From Acidobacteriota bacterium (GTDB taxonomy: Bacteria > Acidobacteriota > Blastocatellia > Pyrinomonadales > Pyrinomonadaceae), in assembly GCA_016700175.1 (NCBI GenBank), contig CP065003.1, positions 3,420,001-3,484,000 of the forward strand: a stretch of DNA of 64,000 nt. The letters run 5' to 3'. Under the pieces are notes generated by a model that ran no database searches, was not told the origin of the DNA, and saw only the letters and a list, made by a program, of their open reading frames with translations. Each line of letters begins with the position of its first letter. Positions within the stretch are counted from its first letter, which is position 1. A program made the translations under genes and the position numbers. This document shows, in pieces, positions 9,086-18,800 of this stretch.

Positions 9086-10354
9086 TCACACCTTTCTGAG
9101 CACGAGCGCAGAATTCTTCGATCCGAAGCCTATGCAATTGCAGAGCGCGACGTCGATGTCGAAACCGTTCGCCGATTCGTTCGGGGTATAGTCCAGGTCA
9201 CATTCCTCGTCGGGCGAATCCAGATTGATGGTCGGGGCGATCGTGCCGTCGTGAAGCGCGAGCAAGGCCGCGCCGATCCCCGCCGCGCCGCTCGCGCCTT
9301 GAGGGTGGCCGACCTGCGACTTCGTCGCCGACATACGGAGCGCGTTCGCGTGGTCTCCGAATGCTTTTTTCACCGCGCGGGTCTCGATCCTGTCATTGAG
9401 CTGCGTCGATGTGCCGTGGAGGTTCACGTACCCTACCTGTTCCGGTTCTATCCCGGCATCGGCCATCGCAAGCGCCATCGCGCGAGCCGGCTCGACCGCG
9501 TTCTCTTCGAGCCTCACGCGATGATAAGCGTCGCAGGTCGCACCGTATCCGGCCACTTCGGCGTAGATCCTCGCGCCTCTTTCCTCCGCCGTTTCGAGCG
9601 TTTCGAGCAGGTAGATCCACGAACCCTCGCCGAGCACGATCCCTGAACGGTCCTTCGAAAAAGGCCTCGATGCCCGTTCGGGCTCGTCGTTCCAGGCCCG
9701 CGTAAGCACGGTCATCACGTTGAACGCTTCCAGGATTCCGGGCGCGATCGGTGCGTCGACGCCGCCGGCGAGCATCCTGTCCTGCTTTCCGAGGGCGATG
9801 TGCTGCGCGGCATACGCGATCGCGTCGGTCGAGCTTGTACAGCCCGTGGAGACAATGTGCGAGAGGCCGTTTAGGCCGAAGACCATCGAGAGCTCGCTTG
9901 ATAGGCCGCCGTGCGTGGAAGATGGGATGGTGTAGATAGAGGCCTGTCTTTCGCGTCCCGTGAGCCAGTATGTGTATTGGCGTTCGGTGAATTCAAGTCC
10001 GCCGCCGCCCGTTCCGAGCACGACGCCGAATCCCTGTTTCTGTTCCGTGGAAAGTTCCGTCATATCGATCCCGGAATCGGCGACGGCCTCGCGGGCCGCG
10101 GCAAGCGCCAGCGGGACGATCCTCGACACGTTCTTGTAGTCCTTCGGGTCCAGCTGCGCCTTCCAATCGAACTCCGGGATCTCGGCGGCGATCTTGACGG
10201 CAGAGTCGTTTACGTCGAAGGACGATATCGTGCGTACGCCCGAGCGGCCCTCCCGCAGTCCGTCCCAGAACGCTTCGCGGCCGATGCCGATCGGCGTGAC
10301 GCATCCGAAACCCGTGATGACTACCCGCCTGGGCGGCTGTAAATCCTTGAACAT
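9086..10354 (-). CDS. beta-ketoacyl-ACP synthase (KAS II / type II PKS KS-like)
   Basis: 422 residues with the thiolase-fold ketosynthase triad: C172 in VSTGCTSSTDAI, His in NLHGTSTQLND and His in KSQVGHPQGASGA. It condenses malonyl-ACP with an acyl-ACP. The nucleophile context GCTSS, rather than the ACATG usual in FabF, resembles ketosynthases of type II polyketide or aryl-polyene pathways, and no ACP or FabG gene is adjacent. It could be an ordinary second KAS II or belong to a specialised pathway encoded elsewhere. The N terminus RRVVITGFGCVTPIG is complete. Confidence 0.85.
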   Translation of the reverse strand: MFKDLQPPRRVVITGFGCVTPIGIGREAFWDGLREGRSGVRTISSFDVNDSAVKIAAEIPEFDWKAQLDPKDYKNVSRIVPLALAAAREAVADSGIDMTELSTEQKQGFGVVLGTGGGGLEFTERQYTYWLTGRERQASIYTIPSSTHGGLSSELSMVFGLNGLSHIVSTGCTSSTDAIAYAAQHIALGKQDRMLAGGVDAPIAPGILEAFNVMTVLTRAWNDEPERASRPFSKDRSGIVLGEGSWIYLLETLETAEERGARIYAEVAGYGATCDAYHRVRLEENAVEPARAMALAMADAGIEPEQVGYVNLHGTSTQLNDRIETRAVKKAFGDHANALRMSATKSQVGHPQGASGAAGIGAALLALHDGTIAPTINLDSPDEECDLDYTPNESANGFDIDVALCNCIGFGSKNSALVLRKV

Positions 10355-10400
10355 ATTGTTTGAGGAGATTCGAGAATATCATCCCGGGAATAAGGCTGAA

Positions 10401-10500
10401 AGGACTGAGGACTGAGGACCGAGAGAAGAACTTGCCACGTGTCCGAGTGGCCGGCACGCTCCTCAGTCCTCAGTCCTCAGTCCTCAGTCCTCAGTCCTCG
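10401..10500. repeat. heptamer-arm inverted element 3 (GGACTGA units)
   Basis: The left arm at 10401-10424 is GGACTGA repeated about three times. The right arm at 10460-10500 is its complement, CCTCAGT, repeated five to six times almost perfectly. The core of about 36 bases begins GAGAAGAACTTG, a string that recurs as GAGAAAGAACTTG in the elements near 57.3 kb and 60.07 kb. Confidence 0.8.
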
Positions 10501-10510
10501 CTTCGCGTTC

Positions 10511-10540
10511 TTGACACTCCCCGCCCCGCGACCGTATATT
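10511..10540 (+). promoter_or_regulatory. sigma-70-type promoter for tRNA-Thr
   Basis: TTGACA at 10511-10516, an 18-base spacer and TATATT at 10535-10540. This would start transcription near 10547, about 40 bases before the tRNA. It is a near-consensus match. Confidence 0.7.
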
Positions 10541-10586
10541 TTACGTTCGGCTCGACCCACCAGAAGTAGTCCGAAGCACACCTAAA

Positions 10587-10662
<76 letters not shown>

Positions 10663-10689
10663 GTTTCGCAGATCTTGAGTTAACAGGGA

Positions 10690-11010
10690 CAAGAAGAAAC
10701 AGGATATACAGGATTAATAAGATCACTCGAACCGAACACTGACGTTTACCTGTACTCCGCAACGTGAGAACTCGGATCAGTTACCCTGTTTATCCTGTCT
10801 ATCCTGTTTCAATAAAAGAAGAGAAAACAGGATTGGCAGGAAAAAAGAGATGGATAATGGATGGTTGAGGATTGAAAGCGCTTAACGAAGTCGGTTACTT
10901 CGGGTAAACCGAAAAGCGTTTTAACAACCAGGCTTCAGATGGTCCAATTTTCTACTTTCAATTTTCAACCATCAATGTTTTCATCCTGTCTATCCTGTCT
11001 TTTGTCTTAG
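10690..11010. repeat. nested inverted short-unit repeats (ACAGGATAA 9-mers)
   Basis: About 470 bases lie between the tRNA and the transporter gene without a coding region. AACAGGATATACAGGATTA (from about 10698) is mirrored by TTATCCTGTCTATCCTGTTT (to about 10811). A second pair follows: AACAGGATTGGCAGG (about 10826) with ATCCTGTCTATCCTGTC (about 10982). Between these, ATGGTTGAGGATTGAAAG (about 10860) is mirrored by CTTTCAATTTTCAACCAT (about 10953). The pairs are nested like a palindrome built in layers. Confidence 0.7.
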
Positions 11011-11136
11011 ACTGTTATGCCCGTCGCTCGCGCTCCGGGTTCCGATCGCCCGTCGTGAGTGCTCCGGAGTACCTTTCGACGCGACCACTCGGCTGCCGGT
11101 ATCTCCTTCATCCCCTTCATCCCTGTTTCAATCGTC

Positions 11137-13479
11137 TTACGCCGGATTAAAAGGAAAGAACACAGGAACCAACAGTATCAGCGCGATCAGGATCACGATC
11201 GTCAGGGGCGTGCCGGCTTTTACATAGTCCATCGAGCGGTATCCGCCGGCGCCCATGACAAGCAGGTTCGCCTTGTGGCTGAACGGCGTCATGAACGCCG
11301 CCGAGGCCGCCAGCGCGACGCCCATCATCAGCGGATAAGGAGAGATGTTCAGCCCCGTCGCCGTCGAAAGTACGACCGGTGTCAGAAGCACGACCGCCGG
11401 AGCCCCGTCGAGCCCCTGGCTCAAAAGGCTCGAGAGAACAACGAGCGAGGCCAGCACTGCGTAAGGCCCGAGCCCGCCTCCGTATTCGACAACCCAGTTC
11501 GCGATCAACGTCGCGGTCCCGCTGCTTTCCATCGCCGCCCCGACGGGAAGGACCGCAGCGACTAGGAAGATCGCCCGCCATTCGATCACCCTGTACGCTT
11601 CCTTCATCGTCAGCGCGCCGGTCAGGATCACGAGCGTCGCCGCCGCGAACGCCGCGACGTGGATAGGCTGGTATCCGGCGACGACCAGGCCGACCATCAG
11701 CAGAAGCGCTCCGATCGAATACGGAGCTTTGCTCAGGTCCCTTTCTTCACCGAGAAGCGGCGAGAGCACGACCAGATCTTCATCGGAACCGAGCGCCGCA
11801 AGCGCACCGTGTTTTCCCTGCAGAAGAAGGCCGTCCCCGACCCTCAGTTCCATCTCGGCGAGATCGTCCCTGATCGGCCTTCCGTCGCGCCATACGGCGA
11901 GTACCTGGACCCCCTTCGTCTGCCTGAACCTCACATCGGCAAGTGTCCTTCCGTCCAGCGCCGACCGAGGCGCTATCGTGGCTTCGATCACCCCGACCTC
12001 TTCGGAAACGAGCCCCGGCGAGGAAACTTCTGACACGAGTTCCACATCGCCGATCTTCAGCAACGCCCTCAGACGCTCTTTCTCGCCGCTGACGAAAAGC
12101 TGATCGCCCGCGCGCAGGACCTCGTCGGGCGAGATCGACCACTGGACCGAGCCGTCGCGCATTATCCCGATGATCATTATCCGCATCAACTCAGAGAAAT
12201 GGCTGCCCGCTATCCTTCGGCCGACGAGCGGTGAATCCTGTGAAAGGCGTATGAGAAGGATGGGCTCGTTCTTTAACTCTGCGAGCGCCGCGGCGCCGGT
12301 CGCCTCGACATCGAACAGGTCCGTCCTCGATCCCACCGCGTCCACCTTGTCCGAGGTTCCCATTCCGAAAAGAATGTCGCCTTCTTTGAACGGCAGGTCG
12401 CGGATGTTTCCCGTTGTCCTCTTGCCGTCGCGCTCGATCGCGAACACCGCGATCCCGAGCCCGCCCCGGAAGCCGGATTCGCGGAGCGTTTTCCCCAGGA
12501 TCGCCGAGCCCTCGTTGATCCTCAGCTTCACCCCGCTGACGCCGCCCTGCGGGTCTCCCAGCTGGCCTACGGTCGCGTCGGTGACGTCGATATCCTGGAT
12601 CTCGATCAGTTCGCCTATCCGCTCCTTGTCGCCGCTTACGAGCAGTTCGTCGCCCGCTTCGAGCTTGATGTCCGCCGACGGCGCAAGCAGTTTCTTACCC
12701 TTGTGCATTACGGAGACGATCTGCGCTCCGAACACATTTCCGATCCCGGTCTCTGCCAGCGACTTGCCCTCGATCGGCGAGCCTTCGGGGATCCTTATTG
12801 TGAACAAAGCCTCTTCCAGCCTGTACAATGCCGCGAGTTCGGCGCCCGCGTCCTCTTCGCGGATCTTCCGGTCCGGCAGAAGCTTCCGCCCGATGGTGAC
12901 CATATAGATCACACCGAGCGCGAGGATCGTCAATCCGAGCGGAGTGAAATCGAAAAGCTTGAATGGTTCGAGCCCGCGGTCGGCCAGCATCGCGCCCGCG
13001 AGTATGTTCGGCGGCGTTCCGACGAGCGTGGTTCCGCCGCCGAGGATCGCGCCGAACGAGAGCGGCATAAAGATCTTTGTCGGCGAGATCCCGCATCTCC
13101 GCGCGAGGCTCGCCACGGCGGGCATCATCACGGCGGTCGCGGCAATGTTGTTCATGAACGCCGATAGCACGCCTGCGGTAAGCATGATCGTGACGAGCAG
13201 CGCGATCTCGCGATCGCCCACCAATCTGTGTATCCACGCCGCGGCGACGTCCGCCACCCCCGAGTTCATAAGCGCGGCGCTGACGATGAAGATCGCCAGC
13301 ATCGTGATCACTGCCGAGGATGCAAAGCCTGTGAAAGCCTGGTCTGCTGTGACATATCCCGTAAAGATCAGGACAACAAGGCCGAGAAACGCAGTAAGGT
13401 CGATGGGCAGCTTTTCCGTGAGAAACAAATACACCATCGCCGCGAGGACAAATATGAGGAATGCGATCGTAAGGGTCAT
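11137..13479 (-). CDS. SLC13/DASS-type permease with four TrkA-C (RCK_C) domains
   Basis: 780 residues. About six hydrophobic segments at residues 1-200 (including SAFMNNIAATAVMMP and GTPPNILAGAM, characteristic of the divalent anion:sodium symporter/ArsB-like fold) and another set at about 590-780 flank a cytoplasmic stretch. Between them are four TrkA-C-like domains, each recognisable by a pattern like SPIEGKSLAETG...GDELLVSGD (around residues 210, 315, 410 and 500). Members transport sulfate, dicarboxylates or other anions; the substrate here cannot be told. Most relatives carry two such domains. It is a single gene; the next gene upstream is divergent. Confidence 0.88.
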   Translation of the reverse strand: MTLTIAFLIFVLAAMVYLFLTEKLPIDLTAFLGLVVLIFTGYVTADQAFTGFASSAVITMLAIFIVSAALMNSGVADVAAAWIHRLVGDREIALLVTIMLTAGVLSAFMNNIAATAVMMPAVASLARRCGISPTKIFMPLSFGAILGGGTTLVGTPPNILAGAMLADRGLEPFKLFDFTPLGLTILALGVIYMVTIGRKLLPDRKIREEDAGAELAALYRLEEALFTIRIPEGSPIEGKSLAETGIGNVFGAQIVSVMHKGKKLLAPSADIKLEAGDELLVSGDKERIGELIEIQDIDVTDATVGQLGDPQGGVSGVKLRINEGSAILGKTLRESGFRGGLGIAVFAIERDGKRTTGNIRDLPFKEGDILFGMGTSDKVDAVGSRTDLFDVEATGAAALAELKNEPILLIRLSQDSPLVGRRIAGSHFSELMRIMIIGIMRDGSVQWSISPDEVLRAGDQLFVSGEKERLRALLKIGDVELVSEVSSPGLVSEEVGVIEATIAPRSALDGRTLADVRFRQTKGVQVLAVWRDGRPIRDDLAEMELRVGDGLLLQGKHGALAALGSDEDLVVLSPLLGEERDLSKAPYSIGALLLMVGLVVAGYQPIHVAAFAAATLVILTGALTMKEAYRVIEWRAIFLVAAVLPVGAAMESSGTATLIANWVVEYGGGLGPYAVLASLVVLSSLLSQGLDGAPAVVLLTPVVLSTATGLNISPYPLMMGVALAASAAFMTPFSHKANLLVMGAGGYRSMDYVKAGTPLTIVILIALILLVPVFFPFNPA

Positions 13480-13700
13480 TCGGGCTTCGTCGGTTCCCGG
13501 GTAACGGGATACTGTCTGACAACGGGTTTGCTCAATGCAATATGGACAAAAACCGGGACGAATTCAAGAACGGGCGTCTGATGCCGCTCCACCGTCGTCT
13601 TGTCCGGACAAAGTTCGCCCGCTAGACTTGGCGTAGAACATCGCGGTCGGTCCGACCGTAAGATGTCAGGTCCGGCAGGGTCCCGCCGGATCACCACGAA

Positions 13701-14264
13701 ATGAACATCTTTTGTCCAAAATGCGGCACCGAGAACACCTCCGGAGTACGCTTCTGCCGGAATTGCGGAGTGGAGATCGAAGCCGTCGCCGCTCTGCTCG
13801 AGGGCCGGCTTGTCGTCTCTGACGAAGGCGAAGGGAAGGGTTTCTTTCGCAAGCCGAGCTGGGAAAAGGCCCTGACTGCGTTTTCGCTTGGAGTTGTGCT
13901 ACTGATCCTGGGGTTCATCCTTGGGTTCGACCACTCGACCGGCTCGCCAACGCCGGGGCTTGGACTTCTCATCCTCGCTTTTCCGCTGATCGGTTTCGCC
14001 GTAGGACAAATGGTCAAGCTCAGTTCAAATAACCGTGATCAGGTCAAAGCACACCCGGCTGCTCAGAATGAATTGTCGATGGCCGATACCAAGGAACTCC
14101 CGGCATCGCAGACCGAATACGTTTCTCCTGAGGCGGCCCGCGAGCGAAGGGAAGCGGAGTTTGCTCCTCCGAGCGTAGTCGAGTCGACGACCAGGAACCT
14201 GGATAAGAAGGAAGAAGCGGTAACCAAAGACCTCGAAGATCCCGCCGAACGCCCTTTGAAATAA
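13701..14264 (+). CDS. zinc-ribbon membrane protein
   Basis: 187 residues. The N terminus FCPKCGTENTSGVRFCRNCG is a double CXXC zinc ribbon, followed by two hydrophobic segments (about residues 55-75 and 85-108) and a charged cytoplasmic tail with EAARERREAEF. Proteins of this build are usually membrane-anchored and of unknown role. The next gene starts 7 bases after its stop, so the two are probably cotranscribed. Confidence 0.8.
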   Translation: MNIFCPKCGTENTSGVRFCRNCGVEIEAVAALLEGRLVVSDEGEGKGFFRKPSWEKALTAFSLGVVLLILGFILGFDHSTGSPTPGLGLLILAFPLIGFAVGQMVKLSSNNRDQVKAHPAAQNELSMADTKELPASQTEYVSPEAARERREAEFAPPSVVESTTRNLDKKEEAVTKDLEDPAERPLK

Positions 14265-14271
14265 ACCGTAT

Positions 14272-15084
14272 ATGATCTTATTCGCTGCCCGCGCCTTTTT
14301 ATCGGCGCTGATCACGCTATTCGTAGTCCTTTCGGCGCCGAACGCATTTGCCCAGACGCATACCGAAGTGCTTGTCTTGTCAACGCTTCACCAGTTCCAC
14401 GGCAAGGACAACAGCTACACGTTCGAAGAGCTTTCGGAGATCGTCGAGAGCTACCGTCCAAACATCATCGCGGTCGAACTGACGCCGGAAGATCTTCGGA
14501 CGAGAAAGGAGCAGAAGACGAAGGTCGAGTACCAGAAGAGCATTTTTCCGTCGGCGGACAAGATCAAAGCGAAGATGGTCCCGATGGAGCCGGCGGAACC
14601 GAAGTTCTCGGAGCTCGTCGGCCTGATCCGGGCTTCCGATTCCGAGCTGGGTGAAAAGAAACCGGACGCGGCTGACGGCTTTTCGACGTATGTCGATGCG
14701 CTTTACGGATACCTTTTCGATCACTGGAGATCGGCGGCAGAAGTGAATTCCGCGCGGACCGACGCTTTGTTCGAAGTGAAGCACGCTTACCAGAACAGCC
14801 TGTACGGCGAGAAACAGGAGAAGGGCTGGGAGGGATGGAACAGTCACTTCCTCGAGAAGGTCCTCGAAACCGCACGCGCGAACAAAGGGTCGCGGATCCT
14901 CGTCACCGTCGGCGCCGAGCATTCGTACTGGCTTCGGGAAAAGCTTGGCGAGCAGGAAGGGATAAGGCTGATCGATGCGGAGACTTTTCTCAGCCTGGCT
15001 TCCAAAGCCCGAGACACGACAACTCGCCCCGGAGATTCCAATGCGCGAAGCGTATCTCCGGGTCCGGACCTGACGAGCAACTGA
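14272..15084 (+). CDS. exported TraB/DUF5694-like protein
   Basis: 270 residues with a signal peptide ending APNAFAQ. The mature part begins EVLVLSTLHQFH and has NIIAVELTPEDLR and later SRILVTVGAEHSYWLREKL. This order (LGTxH, then E in VEL, then VGxxH) is the pattern of the EreA/ChaN/TraB (Tiki) superfamily, in which the His and Glu residues can bind metal. The activity of bacterial DUF5694-like members is not established. Likely in an operon with the preceding zinc-ribbon gene. Confidence 0.65.
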   Translation: MILFAARAFLSALITLFVVLSAPNAFAQTHTEVLVLSTLHQFHGKDNSYTFEELSEIVESYRPNIIAVELTPEDLRTRKEQKTKVEYQKSIFPSADKIKAKMVPMEPAEPKFSELVGLIRASDSELGEKKPDAADGFSTYVDALYGYLFDHWRSAAEVNSARTDALFEVKHAYQNSLYGEKQEKGWEGWNSHFLEKVLETARANKGSRILVTVGAEHSYWLREKLGEQEGIRLIDAETFLSLASKARDTTTRPGDSNARSVSPGPDLTSN

Positions 15085-15100
15085 GCGAACCGGTTTCTAA

Positions 15101-15400
15101 TTTACAAGTTCGAACTGCACGAACGCCGTCGCGAACCGCTCTTCTGCCTTCCTAGTTTCGTCCAAAGCGGCTTATGAGCATCTCTCCGGCCTGATAGATG
15201 AAGACCAGAGGAAAGCGCTTGCTTCGTCGCAGGACAAATGGGAGAAGTCCGTGGCAGCTGATATCGACCTGCTGATCGCCGTCCAGGGCCCCGGAACGAT
15301 GTGGGTTCCTTCGAGGCCTTATCGGAAGTACGAAGAGATAAAACTCAGGACCAGAACGCTGCGAAGCCACGTGGAGATGCTTCAACTGTCCCAGGGCTGA
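15101..15400 (+). pseudogene. remnant of an LprI/DUF1311-like gene (start lost)
   Basis: From the in-frame stop at 15098-15100 to the stop at 15400 there are 99 open codons with no ATG, GTG or TTG at a plausible place. The translation contains CTNAV, then AYEHLSGLIDEDQRKALASS and QDKWEKS, which fits the pattern C.A, Y..L, L..sQ..W of lysozyme-inhibitor LprI-like (DUF1311) proteins. The expected signal peptide and first cysteine region are missing, so this looks like a decayed or truncated gene. It is not in frame with the preceding TraB-like gene. Evidence is by motif only. Confidence 0.45.
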
Positions 15401-15839
15401 ACAAGGACAAGCAGTTCAAAGAAGGCAGGACAGAGCCCCGGAATCCGGGGCTCGATCTTCTGGCGGTCGGCCAGACCGGTCGACATGAACACCCGACTTC
15501 TCGGGAATCCTTGCACGTGACCCATTTCGCTTACGGGCTAAGCGAAGGGAAGGTACCCGAAGGTAGTCCTTGTGACGTCGCGAAAAAAAATTGACCCTGC
15601 CTCCCTTTACCGATACATTCACGACAAGCGAAGACAAACAGTAACTGACAGAAGCGGTGCTGCGGCGGCTCCGGGAAGATGATCTGGCGTGTCCCGGCGG
15701 GATCGCGTCCCATCTGATCGCGAGCAATGCTGACCGGAGCGCCGAGATCCCGCCGCCTGTATGCGGGCAGGATTGCGGAGGATCTTCCGGGTCATTTGCA
15801 TACAGCTGTTGAATTCGCGGGCTGTTCGGAGAGCACATC
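15401..15839. other. intergenic region before the caspase cluster
   Basis: No convincing gene. A perfect hairpin, GAGCCCCGGA/TCCGGGGCTC, lies at 15433-15453 just after the LprI-like remnant; it has no T-run, so it is at best a weak terminator. The remainder is AT-poor with one A-run (about 15582-15590). I see no clear sigma-70 promoter; the start codon of the first caspase gene at 15840 is preceded by GGAG. Confidence 0.5.
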
Positions 15840-18800
15840 GTGCGCAGACTGAGACATTTCCTGTGGCTGACCATTCTAGTGATCGCGGCAAGCGCGCCCG
15901 GTCAGCGGGATGATTCCGGCGGGCTGGAACTGATCGTTCAGACCGGACACCCGGATGGAGTCTCAGCAATAGCCTTCACGCACGATTCAAAGTTCGCCGC
16001 GTCGGGCGACAACAACGGGACAGTAAAGCTCTGGGACCTTGCCACGCGAAGGGAACTTCGGGTGTTCAAAGGACATACGAGATTCCTCAAAGAGATAGTT
16101 TTTTCAAACGACGGAAAGCTGCTGGCTACGGTTCAGGCGGGAGACCCTCTGCTCATACTGTGGGAAGTAGAGACTGGCCGGAAGAGATGGGAAACGTTGC
16201 TCGGAAGCGGCACGGTCACGTTCAGCGACGGCGGCAAGTTCCTTGTGAACGACTACGGTATATGGGACACCGGGACGGGAGAGCTCCCCGGTTTCCTGGG
16301 CGATCGCGGTCCGGCGGAAGAGGCCGACATCGGCCCGATCGCGATCTCGAAAGACGGAAGAACACTGGCTATCGCCACCGAGGCCCGCGGCATACGGCTC
16401 TTCGACCTTAAGACCGAAAAGGAAATTCGGACATTTGAGGCTAACGTCGGTGCGACAAGTTCCATAGCGTTCTCACCGGACGGATCGATCCTTGTTTCGG
16501 CTGGAGAAGACAGGAAAGCGATCTTCTGGAATGTGGCCGGCGGCGGGAGATCCGGAGCGTTGGTCGATCTTTCCGCCGCCGATCACTCGATGGTATTTTC
16601 TCCGACCGGAGAGTTTCTGGCGATTGGCGACATCGTCCTCGACGTCGCAACCCGCAGCGCTGTAATAAGTCTCGCAGACCGGACCGGTCCTGATCGTCCG
16701 GTCTTTTCGCCGGACGGGAGTACTCTTGTCTCTGTCGATTGGCAACAGAGCATCTCGATCTGGGACCTGGATTCCGGAACCGAGCGCGTCACCTCGCTTA
16801 ATACCAAAAACCTCAGCGGAATTTCCCGACCCGTCTTTTCACCTGACGGTAAGTTCCTGATCTACAGAAGTGCCTTATGGAATGTCTCGGAGGGCCGCCT
16901 TGCGAACTTTCTTGGTGAAAAAGGAGACTTCGACGCGGTGGCCTTCTCCGGCGACGGCAAGGCCCTGGCTCTGGCAAGGAGAGTTGACCTTGAACCTCGG
17001 AAGGTCGCTTCCGCCGAACTGAGATCGGACATAGAGATCTGGGACCTCGGATCGGAACGGGAACTCGCTCCGTTTCGCGGACGTGCCGTGGCGGTTGGCG
17101 ACGTCTCGTTCTCTCCTGACGGGGGCATCCTCGCGGCCGGCGACAGCGGGGGGGCGCTGAGATTGTGGGATCTGAATAATGTCGGCGAATCCACCTTCCT
17201 GAACCGTGACGGTGATTTTGTCGGCGACTTTGTCTTCCCGCCCGACGGTAGTTTGCTCGCGAGCCACCAGATGACCGGATCGGGGTACAGCGTGAAGCTG
17301 TGGGACCTGGAGACCGGAAACACTATCCGGGAATTCGAAGCCGGATCCGGTACAGGGCAGATCCGATTCTCCTCAACCGGCAGGTTCTTGTCTTACGGAA
17401 ACAGCGCGTGGGACCTCAAAACCGGGTCAAAGGTCGAACTCGGACCGTTGGGGAAGTTCGATCAGGTCGAGTTCTCCTTCGACGAGACGAAGATCGCGGT
17501 TCTGGAAGTTCGCGGAGACGACCTTGCACAACGAACCCTGAAGATCCGGAGTGTCGTTTCGGGCGTCGAGATAAGAATGGAGAATCCCGGCGAGTCCGTT
17601 TCCGGGCCGGTAGCGTTTTCGGCAGACGGTCGGTATGTGGCGGCGTCCGGCGGCGGATACCCGTACCTGATCGTTTGGGACGCCGGTTCGGGAAAGGTCC
17701 GGAGTGTGATCGAAGATGATTACGATCGGCTCCAAGCCTGGCCGGCTGAATCGATCCAGTTCTCGCCTGACGGCCGGTCGGTCGCGGCTGACAGGGGTGA
17801 GAACAATCCGATAGGTCTTTGGGACACGGCGACAGGTGAAGCGATCGGGTACGACAAGCTGCCGGCGTGGGTGCGGTTCTCGGGATCTTTCGCCGTGTCG
17901 CGCATCAACGGCAGGATGGTCCGCGCAGAATCCGATGGCGCCGGTATCGACTTGAGGGATGCCGATACCGACGAAACCCTGGCCTTGATCGTCGCGGTCG
18001 AAACTTCGGACTGGGCAGTGACCACTCCCGCAGGGTTGTTCGACGCCTCGCCGGGAGGGCGGGAGATGCTGCATTACGTCGTGGGACTGGAGACGGTCAC
18101 ACTGGAGCAGATGAAGGAGGTTTATTACGTACCGGGGCTGCTTCAGAAGATCTTCAGGGGCGAGCCTCTGCCGAAGGTCGGGCTGTTCACCTCGAAGGAC
18201 CTCTATCCGGAGGTCGCATTCGAGTTTGACGAGCGGAGCAGGCGGCTGTCTGTGAAGCTGAGGAACCGCGGAGGCGGGATCGGGCCTGTGCAGGTGCTTG
18301 TGAACTCGAAGGAGGTTGTGGAGGACGCCCGTCCTGAGGGCTTCGATCCCGGGGCGAGGGAGGCTTCGTTGACGGTGAGCCTCGAAGGGGCTCCGTTCCT
18401 TGCCGGGCAGGAGAACCGGATAGAGGTGGTGGCCCGCAACCGTGAGGGGTCGCTGACGAACAAGGGTACTCCGAAGGGATCGAGATCGAGCAAGGTGTCA
18501 GGGGACGGGGACGCCCTTTCGGCGCCGGACGTGTACGCGATAGTGGGGGGAGTGTCGGACTACACGGGAGACGATCTGGACCTGAGGTTCGCGGCTAAGG
18601 ACGCGGAGGACTTTGCGAAGGCGGTCGAGCTGGGGGCATTGAGGCTGACCGGCGATCCCGGGAAAGTGCATATCAGGCTGCTGACGAGCGGGGGGCGGGA
18701 GTCGCGGGCCGGGTTCGCGGTCCCGGACGCGAAGGCGGGCGGCGCTACGAAGGAGGAGTTCCGGAAGGCGTTCGATGACTTCCGTGGAGCGAGGCCGGAG

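Noticed and set aside
11059..11565. 168-codon + strand frame opposite the SLC13 permease
   Set aside because: Antisense to the end of a clear transporter; Arg/His-rich, no motif.
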